A stretch of DNA of 64,000 nt from Symsagittifera roscoffensis (taxonomy: Eukaryota > Xenacoelomorpha > Acoela > Convolutidae). This document shows positions 12,839-24,225 of this stretch, piece after piece. Where the stretch lies: contig NC_087068.1 in assembly GCF_963678635.1 (NCBI RefSeq), positions 20,690,914-20,754,913 of the forward strand. The letters run 5' to 3'. The translations under genes and the position numbers were made by a program. Under the pieces are notes generated by a model. That model ran no database searches, was not told the origin of the DNA, and saw nothing but the letters and a program-made list of their open reading frames with translations. Numbering within the stretch: the first letter of the stretch is position 1; each line of letters starts with the position of its first letter.

Positions 12839-14310
12839 GCCTGGTTGTATACTATACTTTTCGTGGCTAATGTAATCAATTATAATGGGTTTAATGTTTA
12901 ATCAATTTTTTTTTTCTGAATTTTTCTAAATTTTTTTAAAAACAATGCATTATATTCAAAATTTAACATTTGTTTTTAGCGTAATACACAATAAATCAAA
13001 TCAAGCCTAGTTTGTTAGTTTCTCGTTCTTGCTGATCGTTAATAACCCTTGCTGGTTTAATTTACGTCCCTTCCCGCGGCTTACACCTCCTCGTTTACCC
13101 TCCACTCCCTTTCTCCCGGTTTACAACCCCCGCTTACCCCTCCCCCCTCTCCCCGGATGGAAAAGCAAGTTAAATCAAGCGAGCATTTTATATAAAATTG
13201 ATTAAGAGTAGATTTCGAGTAGGTTGTGAGTATAGTAGAGGTTGCTCAAAATTTAGCAAAAATATTTGCTATATTTTACACATTCTAATCCATTATTATC
13301 GATTACAAAGGATTTTATTTGGATTAAAATCCATTATGATATATTTGATTGGAATTTTTTTAAATCAAAATTATCGATTATAAAAGCAAAATAGTCGACT
13401 TCATGGTCTAAATTGCAACAATAATGGATTATACTATTTTGGACAGAATTTTTCTCAATCAGCTTTCCTTCATGAAACTCCGGTGAGGGCAAAAAACTCA
13501 AAAGAATTTGCCAAAAATCCCAATCATACAATTTTCATATAAAAAATGCTAGTCTTAAAATTCCATGCAATTCTTTAGGAACAGAAAAAAGTATGAAAAA
13601 TCTTTGGTTAGTGATTTTTCATGAATGAAATTGCAGGACAATAAAATTTCAGAAAAACAAAAAAAAATTTTTTTCTATATTCAGGGCTCAAGATACAAAG
13701 AGTTTTGTTTCCGAGAGTCATTAAAAGTTGGACATTCTTGCAATTCCAATGCATGGGAAACGAACTGAATTTTCTTAGAGCTTATTATATATTGAAAATA
13801 TCAAAGTTTTCAATTTTGGCTAACATTTTTAAAGTTGATTTATAATTTGAAGTTTTAATTAATCAGGAATTACCATGCAGCAGAAATAGGAGTTTTGAGA
13901 TTTTTTAAGAATTATTTTTTATTCCAGCAAAGTGGAAAAAACCAATTTTTGTGTATGTAGGACTACGTTATGCACACAGAAAAATAATTTTGTTTGCAAA
14001 AAAAAAATTTTTTTTCCATCAGAAAACTCTTGTTCGAGTAAAAATTCTTTTGACGGTTGAAACACAAAACAAAATAAAATGGGATAATTTTGAAACTACT
14101 TAGAAAAATGTTGTCGCTATCAAAAAAATTATTGTCGCTTCGAGTTTGTCGTTTGAGTGATATCCGCTCTCGACTTAGTGAGTTAATCATTGTCTGTTGT
14201 CGACTTTCAAACGATTAATAAATTTAGTTTTTCATAGTCATTGGTTCGTGTGAACTTAAATAAAATCTACATTTTGAAGCTTCCGAATGAACCAGAAGGC
14301 GACAGTTTAT
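12839..14310. other. AT-rich interval with a pyrimidine-rich block
   Basis: No gene is supported. At about 13,060-13,160 there is a strongly C/T-rich block (for example cccctcccccctctccccgg) that contrasts with the AT-rich surroundings. From about 13,290 onward words like attatcgattacaaagg and aaaatccattatgat begin, the first signs of the degenerate TTATAATCGA repeat family that dominates further right. Confidence 0.4.
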
Positions 14311-14525
14311 CTCATATTTCGTGACTAACAATGTCGCCTCATGTATCGACCACGTCGAGTATGATCGATTTGATCGATTCATGTATCGATGCTCGTTGAC
14401 TCATGTATCGACCCTGTCGAATGTGATTGACCATGTTGGACACATGTTTTAGTCCTGATCAAACTTATGCATCCGCCTTGATCAAACGAAAGTTTTGGTT
14501 GATATACAAAAGTATATATGTATAT
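14311..14525. repeat. Interspersed repeat built of catgtatcgacc units, copy 1
   Basis: This stretch repeats the phrase tcatgtatcgacc several times, alternating with gatcgattcatg and tgactcatgtatcg, and ends with gatcaaacgaaagttttggttgatataca. A second copy with the same order of phrases is at 15,890-16,070. Both end in a similar ttttggt.ga.ata phrase, which suggests a dispersed repeat with internal short tandem duplication. Confidence 0.6.
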
Positions 14526-15889
14526 ATAACTTGAGGCGCAAAGCGAACACTCGTTTGACTATTCATAACTCGGATAGTTCAAAAAGTACTCCGTGTTTCG
14601 TCCAATAAATAGTTAGCTTATACTTGAAAATTTTTTCGCATAGAGCTTGATATTGAGCCCAAACTTCAAAGAGAGCGAGCAAGTGCGTCTAAATGCTAAA
14701 ATTTTGACGGTCAATTTGAAGAAATCCCCCTATTTTCATCAAAAGAGCAATCACTTCAAAAATTCAAAATTACATAAAAATTTGAAGGACATACAAATTT
14801 CTGAAAGATTGGCTGGAAAAGAATAAAAAAAAATTACATTATGGCTCATCTAAACTCTTAGGGCAATTAGAACAATGTGGCAAACGCACATGCAAAATTT
14901 AGGATTAGACGAATAGATCTGCGCCTGTCGGGAAACACCTTTTCAACACGAATGGGTTTGGGCTCTTTTCCACTCCATTGCTTCCCCCCACCCCTTTCCA
15001 CTCACACACATTTCAAATTATCCCTTTTTTCAGTTGTCTTATAAAAATAATATAATATAAAAATAGTAATAAATTGTTTCCAAACGATATCTAGTTACAG
15101 AGTTATTTATAAAAATTTATAAATACAGATTAGAATTATTTGGGAGAAGACTATTAAGCCAGCACTGCCCGCTTTCAGGTGTCTCATTAAGCAGAGAACA
15201 AAAAACTTCGGTAACTTCTTCGATCCAATGCAATGGACTTTCTACCGGTAATGGACCTTCTTTTGTGTTATTATGGCTGTTACGAAGAAAAGTATGAAGA
15301 ACAAATGTGTTCAGTATAGTTGGTTTATTCACCATGCATAATCTTTTAGAATCCATTATAATCCTTCAAACTCCATTTGATTCCATTATAGTGGGTTAAA
15401 TTGAACTCTACCTTATCTGTTCTATAGTCGATTATTAATCCAATATAATCAATTATTTTAGAATTTTATGGAGACAGAACGCGAAACATCCATTGTAATC
15501 GATTATTTTCCATGGAACCTCATTGCGCTAAATTGTGGGCTTTTTGAGCCAATCACGGTCTCCTGTCGACTTTGCAATTACATTAACATTTCGTATTCAT
15601 TATGGTTTCTCTGGATTGATTCAAAATATGAATCTTTTGAAGCTTTACTTGAATCAATTGTATGTCGATAGTTTTTTTCTGATTTAAATGACTTTGATTT
15701 TATCATCATAGTGCAAGCAAATTAGTGAAGATTGATGACTTAATTGGAAGAGCAACTTCTAATCTACCGCAAAAAACTTTCGTTGATTTTGATGGGATAG
15801 CTATGAATTTGTTGTTTCGTAGTGAAAAATGGGGTTCTGATAAACCAGATGGTGAACTGTGAATTGTGAATTACACTGCAGACTCATTT
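14526..15889. other. AT-rich interval without a supported gene
   Basis: I see no recognisable gene. A 79-codon minus-strand open frame at 15,356-15,117 has fairly mixed residues (for example PLHWIEEVTEVFCSLLNE) and could be an exon or relic, but it matches nothing I know. A pyrimidine-rich block lies near 14,970-15,010, and scattered attataatcga-like words occur at 15,350-15,460. Confidence 0.3.
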
Positions 15890-16070
15890 ATTGGCCATGT
15901 AGATCGTGAGTGACTTCATTGATGCATGTATCAACCCTGGTTGACTCATATAACGAGTCTGTCATCCGTGATCGAACCTGATCGATTCATGTATCAGCCC
16001 TTTTTTGACTTGTGCGTCGACCTTGGTCAAGCCAGTTTTTTGGTCGACATATAAAATTTGGGAAGAAAAA
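15890..16070. repeat. Interspersed repeat built of catgtatcgacc units, copy 2
   Basis: Second copy of the repeat at 14,311-14,525, same orientation. It contains gatgcatgtatcaaccctgg, gatcgattcatgtatcagcc and gtcgaccttggtcaag, then a ttttttggtcgacatataaa phrase corresponding to the tail of copy 1. Confidence 0.55.
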
Positions 16071-16689
16071 TGGATTTTGTTTGACCAACACAATCATGAT
16101 TCAACTAATTCAACAAAAACAATTGGTACGAACTTTAATTTAGTGTTGCGTATTTTTTGCCTGCTTTTTCAGGCAAAACATCAAAGAAAACGAAAACCAG
16201 CAAACTCGTCTATTTTTTTTGAAAATTTGTCGGCTCATTTGAGCAATTCCCACAATATGAACAAGCTGAAGAATCAACAACCCCCTCCTACACCTTCAAA
16301 AACAAGCAGTGAGATGAAACATAAAGGCCAAATTGCAAAGTTTCCAAACCCTAATTGGCTTTAAAAAAGACTTCCAAATCTTCCATCCGTCCTCATTATT
16401 TGTCCTCTTTCTCTTGGAGTTCAATATTCATAATTGGAATCAATTGTTCTGCGAAACAAGATCAATAAACCTGTATTTCTTATTATTCTCCTTTTTCTAT
16501 TTCTTTTTAAAATAGGCTCATTAATTTGTTTTCAAAAAGTGAAAAGAGAGAGTTGCTCTAAAGATTAAAGAATAGCACAGAAGACTAAAGAAATGCAAAG
16601 AAAGATTTCGAGATCGGTTTAAGTTTTGTGGTCCCCAAAGAAAAAATTCAATGGTTAAGCATATGTGAATTCTGTACTTACCCGCATCC

Positions 16690-17650
16690 AAGTTTAGGCG
16701 TAAATAATCGATTATAACGGATTATTATGATGATTTTTTTGACAATTATAATCGATTATAATTACCAAAATTAGGTCCTTAAGGGATTTATAATTGATTA
16801 TAATCGTGATATTTTCCAAGATATTATAATCTCTTATAATCGATTATCATTGATTACAGTTCTTACTAAAAACCCTTAAAATCAATTATAATCGATTATA
16901 ATCGATTATAATCTCTCATTTTGCCGAAATTTTGCGATATTCGAATTATACTTTTTGGGTTATTAATTTTGTGTCAGTAACAAAATCTCTAAAAGAGAGA
17001 TCTCTTGAACACTTTGGTTCATCTGAACACAAAGTTTTACCACGAAACAAAAGTTTCATAGAGATCCTTTCATATGAAGGGAAAGGTTCTTGCGGTATAT
17101 GAAAAAGAAATTTTCCGAATCAATCATGAGACTGAATCCATTTGCTGATGTTTTGGTGTTTAAAAAAGCTTAAAATATGCATCACAAAACAACCATAATG
17201 GGGAAGAAATAAAAAAAAACTTATAATTTTGAATCAATTGGAAAACTTTTAAAATATTTTTCTCATTTTTTAAAGAAACCAATGTCCACAGAAAGCATAA
17301 AATATAAGCAATTTAGATGCAACTTCGAAGACAAAAATGGACAAACAAAAGGGATTATAATCAATTATAATCGATTATAATGGATTTTTTTGCAAAACTA
17401 ATGAAATAGAAATTTGAATAAAAATAATGGATTATAATCAATTATAATCGATTATAATTTTATCGAAAAATAGACGAAAAAAAAATCGATTATAATCGGT
17501 TATAATTGATTATAATTGATTATAATTTGATTTTAAAAAGAGTGATTATAATCGATTATTAATTGAATAAAATCGATTGTTTCTCAATTTTAGTGAGACT
17601 GGTACTAAAATCGTAATATAATCGATTATTAACGCTTGAAACTGGATGCG
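16690..17650. repeat. Degenerate palindromic 10-bp repeat (TTATAATCGA), main tract
   Basis: Between 16,700-16,925 and again 17,350-17,640 the 10-bp unit TTATAATCGA occurs in runs of up to three or four, often broken and restarted. Because ATCGAT and TTATAA are both self-complementary, every junction forms a palindrome such as ATAATCGATTAT. Isolated units spread from about 13,290 to 18,670. The ~190 bp immediately beyond 16,925 and the spacer between the two tracts are ordinary AT-rich DNA. Confidence 0.75.
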
Positions 17651-18994
17651 GGTAGTCACGAATCTTCCCTTTAGAAAAAGGGGAGAGATAAATAGAGAGA
17701 TCCCCCGGTTTGCCATCCAGAGAAAGAATGAGCCAAAATAGTTTGAAATTTGAATAAAAAAGTAGGCCTTACTGGGTTCTTTTTTTTGTCAAAACATGGT
17801 GGCCAATTGCTGTAAAAAAATTTCAAAAAAAACTTTTATTTCAAAAATTTCAGGTTCAAAAACTCATCGAAGATTTTTTAGACATGCAGTAAAAACAATG
17901 GATTTTCTACTTACTCCGGCCAAAATTTTTTGTTGTGAAATTAAACTTGGCAGAAAAAAAATTACAGATTGCACTCATGGTTTGGTAAATACATATGCAA
18001 TCAAGTTTGAAGGTTTGAAGGTGGTCATTTTTGTTCCCCGAGTTATTTACGATTTTTTTGCTGGTCTGGCTAAAACGCTGTATCCCATTCGTTTAATCGT
18101 TTGTATCCCTATATCCCATTCGTTTGTATCCCTAAAACGCTGTATCAAAATAAGTTTGAGCAGTTTACTGGACAATCTATATGTTTTGCTTGTTCAGCTT
18201 GTTTATAAGTCACCTTAAAAGTGTGAACTAAACTTTTTCAGTTGGTTTTGAAAACTGTTGCGCTAAATCTAGCCAATCAGATTGAAATTAAGTTGAAGCT
18301 AAAAGTTACTAAAAATTAAGTTGTGGAATGAATATAACGACCCAAAACAGTATTTGATGGACTCTTTTTAAATTCGATAAATTTTAAGTTGTTATTTGTA
18401 GTGCTGGAGAAATTGAAGCTATAAACTGGATTTGGGGCGGAAAGAAAAAAACGAATATAATTAACCCGCATTTGAGAAAAAGGAAAAGAAAAAGATTAAA
18501 ATGGATTTTTTTTGGTCTAAAATCGATTATAATTGATTACCATGTTACGCTCAGACATCAAACTTTGTCAAAAAAAGGATTAAAGTTCATTTATCTCGCA
18601 AAAACATATTGCATTATGATACTTTTGAAATCCATTATAAAAGATTATAAAAATTTAGAAAATCACATTAGAATGGATTTTTTTCACTTTATTTTTGTTT
18701 TGCGTCGAGCAAAATTGTGCAAGAAAATTTGTATTTATCGATTGAGTCAAGCGGCAACTATGCAAAGCGAGTGAACAACTTACTTTTTTTAAACCTAAGC
18801 TCAACATGCAAAACGATTCGATTAACCTCTCGCTCCACCTGCCAAACATTTGATTTGCCGCTTTGCTCTCTAACAACCCCCATCCCATCGTTTACCCCTT
18901 TGCCCCCACACCTCAACCATCAACTCACCACCCCACACCTCTCCCCTCAACTCACCACCCCCCCCCCCCCCCCTAAACCACAAACCCTTGCACC
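17651..18994. other. AT-rich interval ending in a C-rich tract
   Basis: A 140-codon plus-strand open frame (17,796-18,218) is present but Lys/Phe/Ile-rich and unrecognised; I do not call it a gene. A short phrase, tatcccattcgttt, is locally duplicated near 18,083 and 18,110. At 18,868-18,990 the plus strand is C-rich and almost G-free, with a run of about seventeen C at about 18,957-18,974. Confidence 0.35.
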
Positions 18995-19590
18995 TGAAGG
19001 AGGATTTGTACGTTAAATATCAGCTTGAGGAGTGTAAAATGATACGGCCTCAAGCAAAAGGCGTGTGATCCAGTTAAGTGTAAGGTCTATTGGGATGGCT
19101 CAGGATAAGGCAGGAATGGCAATCTGATGTTATCGAGATTAAATCTATTCTGAAATGCTCAAATGGACGGTCACAAGCATTTTTTACCACTACAGATCGA
19201 TACTCATAAAACGGCTGATTTCGGGCCTGATAGTTATGCGAATGCGCTGCTGACAGTTGATAAGTTTTCGGAGGATTCCATAGGATCTGCTGTGCACCAA
19301 TTGAGACAGTTTGCGAACTTGAGTGAACTACTGAAAAAAGATTATTCTGACCCTGCACATGCTTTTTAGTCACAATTAGTCCACAGTTGATGTTTGATGG
19401 GAAGCAATACATGAGAAGGCACGTGTACAACAATTGATAGTACAGACTTGCACAACAGGTTCTAGTCGATGTATAAAGGTAAAAAAAGCATCATTACTAT
19501 GCAAAAAAATTGATTTCGGCTAGTTTTGACGAGAAGCTAGATGAACTTTGTTATGCAAACCATGCTCACTAGATGCTCTTTGCACAGCAA
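18995..19590 (+). pseudogene. Faint, stop-ridden coding relic
   Basis: In one plus-strand frame beginning near 18,988, protein-like blocks recur between many stops: LHLKEDLYVKYQLEE near the start, then ISPQLMFDGKQYMRRHVYNN at about 19,371-19,431 and KKLISASFDEKLDELCYANH at about 19,503-19,562. Base composition is less AT-rich than the surroundings. I cannot name the protein. The open 68-codon frame at 19,163-19,369 lies in another frame of the same stretch. Confidence 0.25.
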
Positions 19591-19777
19591 TGAAGGTATT
19601 ACCAGAGTTTTCGCGAATTTCAGAAAGTTACCACAAACCCTTGTTGAAAGTATAATCATTTCAACGTTAACTTTTTGTCCGGCTGGACAGCTAATTCATT
19701 GGAAATCCCTTTTTGTATATTTTGACCCACGAAAGTTTTGGTCGTCTTTTTTTTTCTCTGATTTTACTTAAACTGTT

Positions 19778-20410
19778 TTAACTTATCACGTACGGCAGAT
19801 AGCTAATTTTCCATCGCCACCCTATAGGATCAAATTTCTTATGCATATTTTTAATAAACTCAAGTAATGTCTCTAGTTGAACCTCGATTTGATGCTGTTT
19901 CAGTTTAGAAGCTACGCCCAAATTGGTCAGTGCCAAATATTTTTTAGCCCAATTTGGCCAGTGCGAGATCAATTTGAAGTCTTAGATTCACCTGCAGCAG
20001 TTTAGGTACCTTTATGAACTTTTTATCAAACTGTGTTGGTTTGGACTATGAACTAGTCCCTCTAACTTGCTGCGAAGATTTAGACCTCTTGTCTCCAGCT
20101 AATTCATATTTCTGAGTCCTTAACACCGTCTCACATGCTTCTGTTTTCGAATGCCTAGTTTATAAGTTCTAGCTCGTGTATAATCTTACTCTTGATCTCT
20201 GTTACCCTGTGGAGTCAAAGATCTTGTTTATCTACATATTTGTCGGTGACTTTGATTTTTCCATTATTGAATAAGTTTTCTTCTTTTCAACTGACTGTTC
20301 CAATGAGAAGGTCGCTTTTTTGTAAAATTTGTCTCAGAGTTTTTCGTGCAGCTTCAGACTCCAAAGCAGTTGCACTAAAAATGTGATTTTTTGTGAAGCT
20401 CATTTTCATT
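19778..20410 (-). pseudogene. Faint minus-strand coding relic
   Basis: Reading from 20,410 down, the minus strand gives protein-like blocks separated by stops and frame changes: SATALESEAARKTLRQILQK, then NLFNNGKIKVTDKYVDKQDL, and an open 64-codon segment (19,972-19,778) containing QIEVQLETLLEFIKNMHKK. The family is not recognisable. It may be the remains of a transposon protein. Confidence 0.25.
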
Positions 20411-20589
20411 AAGTTCCTGTACTTGTATTTTTTTTGGAAATTTTTCGATTTTTTAGTTTCATCCTTTCTTGGATTTCTTTAAACTATACAATAAATAATT
20501 GGTTCGAGCAAAACGTACAAAAATAGCTTACAATTATGTCGCATTATTTTTGGAGAATTGCACATCCGTGATTTTTTGAATTATGATTA

Positions 20590-22995
20590 ATTTTTTTGAC
20601 CTTTTTTTAAAAAATAAATATGAAAGTGAAACTTATCTACGCTTACGGAGGCGCAGAAAAGACAAATAAACTCAAAAAAAGGTTCGATAGTCCAACACTT
20701 TAAAAAAAACAACCTAGAGGAGTCAGACATAGAAAAAGCGGACAGTTTGCATAATAGCTTGCTTAGAAACATTGAAGTTACTTGCTATCAAAAAAACTAA
20801 GCAAAAAAAGTTTTTCGTTTTTGAAACTTGTGCTTGTGTCCTTGAAACCTTGTTTTTCTTGTCGAGTTACTAGGAGACGTACGAAGATACTTATATAGTT
20901 ACGAAGGAATAACGGATGTACATACACCCTGATTGATGCGCTTGAGTAATTCATGCTAAGATTTCAACAACTTGATAAAATTATACATTGATTTGGAGAT
21001 AAGAAAAAGTTTTCTTATTAATGTCATTTTGCAGGCAGGACTACTTGACGACCTATCGCATCTGCCTAACTCCTGTTCTGTAGGGCACTACCAATGTTAC
21101 AAGGGTAAATTTTTCCGCCTCTTATGGCCTTGAAGGCGCTAAGACTATCATTGTAACACCCCAGCAAGAGAATAGTCTTTAACCCAAGACACGGAGATGA
21201 TTGAATCTACTTGAACCTCCCAATGAAAACGTGATTGTTAGCGTTACGCTTACAAAAAGTCTCGAATTAGATTATTAACAAGAATATTTTTTCATTTGGT
21301 TCTGTATAATATCAGCACCGCTCCGTTGGTAGTAAGCGATAGTATAAAAAATTCGTCTTCTTCCTTCGGCAATAACAATTTAGTAAGCTGCTCAATACAT
21401 AATTGATAATAAACGTTGCTGCTATGCTTTTTTTATTGTTTCAATAATAGCGTTTCGGCAAATAACAAACTCGTTACATGCCAAAAAAAACATGATGAAG
21501 AAAGGACTGAATAGTTCTCTGCAAGTCATCAGTCTTGAATTTTGAACTTCACGTGGTGTTCACTAAGCAATTTTTTTTCACGCGTTTGGCTACGGTGCCG
21601 GAAGTTTGCAAAACGCGTGATATACAGAACTAGCCAGTGAAATGAACACCAAACCTCAAACAATTGTTACCAAGAGGTTTCAGATCTAAGTAGGTCAGTT
21701 GAATTCGAACAACACACACACAAAAAAAATCTGAGACTGAAACAACGCTACTAAACCCTTTGAAAATGACGGTACATGACCACATAACATAGCAGTTAAA
21801 CAATTTAGTCTACGGAAATAATGAATGGAAATTTTTCTTTTGATTTTTGACCGAAAGCGTTGGGGAATCGAACACGATGGATGAATTCCAACAAAACAAG
21901 AAAAAAAACTTAGGCCAAAAACATGCATTTTAATCTGCCTGATGTTTAACTATCAAACCACTCAATTCCCTTTTTTTTTCTCTAAAACAGCTAATCACTG
22001 AAAACTGGAATTTTTTAGAATTTTCGGCAATTTTTGAAAATGTATCATAAATTTTTGTCATTACGCAATTTTTGTCATAAATGGAGTCATACGCAATTTC
22101 AGAAACCTTGTTTGGTACTTGTTGTCTTTTTCCCGATTTCAATGATTTTCAATACCTGACATTTTTTACTGAAAAATTTTTATATTGAGAAATCTGCTTA
22201 AAAAAAGTTCTGTTCGTTCCATTTGCAAGTATTTCAGTTCAGTCTAATTGACCAAATTTTGAGTTTCGAGGAGAAACTTTAACTAAGACTGTGAAAATCA
22301 AACAGTTTTATTATATTATCTATTGAAAAGAAATAAGCGTTTAGAGCCTGCTTTGAGTCAGAATTTAGTGTTCTGCAACGTAATTTTGTTTATTGCATCA
22401 AAATGAAAAAGCTTTGAAATCGTCTTACAGGGTTTCAGATTGAGCAATAAGATTTGTAGATTCCAAAAAGCTGAAAAAGTTCTGGTATCAAGTAACACTC
22501 TAATTCCACGCAAACCAAAAAGACACAATGAGGATATCAGAAACTGCTTCCCTTCTGCGCTTCCTGCTGAAAAGACCTCTACTTATATTTTTGACATGCT
22601 GCACATGTCTAACCAAAAACACGTTTCGGCCATTAACTCCAAAATTTGATTAAATGAAATAATTTTTTTTTCGATCTTAAAATCAACCAATTTTTTATCA
22701 AAGTTTGAAGCAACCTCTCAAAACCACTGGTTATTGTTCTTGATACAAATTGCTCTTCTTACAGGCCAGACTTAATCAAGTCTGAAACGAATTAGAATGA
22801 AAAAAAAACCGGTTAAAAGGTGACAAATAGGGCTACAATCTCTCATGCATGATTAAAGGCTAGAGTCTGGAGAGAATGAAACTCGGGTTACTGGCGGATG
22901 GGAACTTGCAATTTACGGAAGTATAAAGTCATTTGTAGTGTTTGTATCGATTTCATTGCAGAGTAAATTCAGATCGATATTAGTATGAAAGCAGT
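20590..22995 (+). repeat. Left arm of the large inverted repeat
   Basis: Landmarks that pair with the right arm: gacgccaaag-like flank words fade near 20,590; clear pairs are gactcctctagg-like (20,713), tcgacaag (20,857), aagcgcatcaat-like (20,938), attctcttgctgg (reverse, 21,164), accgctccg (21,319), cacgcgttt and aaacgcgtg (21,579-21,619), catgcattttaatctgcct (21,922), gtttggtacttgttgtc (22,110), gtagattcca (22,455), accactggtt (22,724), caggccagacttaatcaagt (22,763) and gggctacaatctctcat (22,828). Confidence 0.75.
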
Positions 22996-23308
22996 ACGAA
23001 CACAAAAAAGGTTAATCTTGATTAGAATTATTTTATAATCGATTTAAATTAATTTTACATCTCAGCTAAAAAAAATTGATAATACTTCAATTGCAAAATG
23101 ATGAGCAATAATATGATGCAAGTGCAGGTCATGCAATTTTTGTCTAGTATAATAAATTTTTACAGAAAAAAAGAGTAACAATAATAGTTGTTTCTTATGA
23201 TAAATTTAGTTGTTTCCACGATGTTTATCCATAGGTTGCGATAGATGGATCTTAAATGAAAAGAGATAGAACGTTTTTCTTTAAATTAAATTTCATAGTC
23301 TTATATGT

Positions 23309-23430
23309 TAAGCTGCTGTTGGTAAGGTTTGGTAAGGTTATGTTGCTTTTGGTAAGGTTTGGTAAGGTTATTTTGCTGGTGGTAAGGTTATGTTGCTGTT
23401 GAAAAGGTTATGTTAAGCTGCTGTTGGTGT
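23309..23430. repeat. Short minisatellite, ggtaaggttatgttgctgtt units
   Basis: The phrases ttggtaaggtttggtaaggt and tatgttgctgttg alternate for about 120 bp, with four to five imperfect units of roughly 22-35 bp. It lies in the spacer of the large inverted repeat, shortly downstream of the RT fragment's 3' end. Confidence 0.7.
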
Positions 23431-23479
23431 AAAAAAATTTTCTGTCACAGCAGGTCTGAAGGGCCCAGCTAAAATGTTT

Positions 23480-24225
23480 TTTTTTTTAAAGTGATTTTGT
23501 CAGATTCGTTGTTATACCGCTTAGGAGTACTGCTGGGTAATGCAAATGGCGTATGACTAGAACATTTTTAAATAGTAATCTGTTTTGGATTGTCAGCGGT
23601 CTTTTTATTGAATGCAACATTTTGATTCCGCAGGCCATTTTTTTTAATAAACTTTTAACTTCACCTTGGAATGTGAGGAATTGATCAAGAGTTACCCTCA
23701 ATTACTTTACTTGTGTTTTTTTTTCTATTTCATAATCACCAAAAATAATACTGAATTTTGTATTGTTGCTTCTAGTTTGATGTTTTTTTGCTAAAAATGA
23801 TCAGTTCAGTTTTGCTTGTTTTGAGATTTAAACAGTGTCTTGTAGAAAAAAGAGAGACAATTTTTGACATGATTGCTGTAAAATTTGTAAGGCATTATCA
23901 ATTTTATCATCATCGCAAAATAATAATGTGTCGTCTGCATATTGCAGTATTTTGCACTTTTTGGTGAAATGTTCTTTTAAGTCATTGATGTATAGTTTGA
24001 AGATTAAGGGTCCAAAATTGTACCTTGTGGTACATCATGGTGGAGTAAGAACCTGTCGGATTCTGTGTTGCTTACTTCATTTTTTTGTTGTCTCTTGCTC
24101 ATGAAATTATTAATCATACTTATTGCTGGTTTAGAAAATCCCAGATTCTTCAGTTTAGTCTTTAAATGATCACGATTAATTGAATTGAACTCTTTTGATT
24201 CATCCAAATTAATTTTTAATCAATT
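23480..24225 (-). pseudogene. Non-LTR retrotransposon reverse transcriptase fragment
   Basis: Minus-strand reading from 24,225 gives a segment typical of LINE-type RT: DESKEFNSINRDHLKTKL (motif A region), a linker with FMSKRQQK, VPQGTILDP (motif B, normally GVPQGSILGP), then after a one-base frameshift near 24,025 FKLYINDL and at about 23,940-23,915 YADDTLLF (motif C, the catalytic YADD box). An open tail to 23,486 (with MLHSIKRPLTIQNRLLFKNVLVIRHLHYP) fits the thumb region. Only the central part of the RT survives; no endonuclease is seen. The sequence is most like CR1/Jockey-group elements, though I cannot place it finely. Confidence 0.85.

Noticed and set aside
16005-16364. 119-codon plus-strand open frame
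   Set aside because: It begins inside the interspersed catgtatcgacc repeat and has no recognisable content, so I treat it as fortuitous.
17796-18218. 140-codon plus-strand open frame
   Set aside because: The longest frame in the left third, but Lys/Phe/Ile-rich, starting within homopolymer DNA, with no motif, domain or second copy. Chance frames of this length are expected in AT-rich DNA with TTT/AAA bias.
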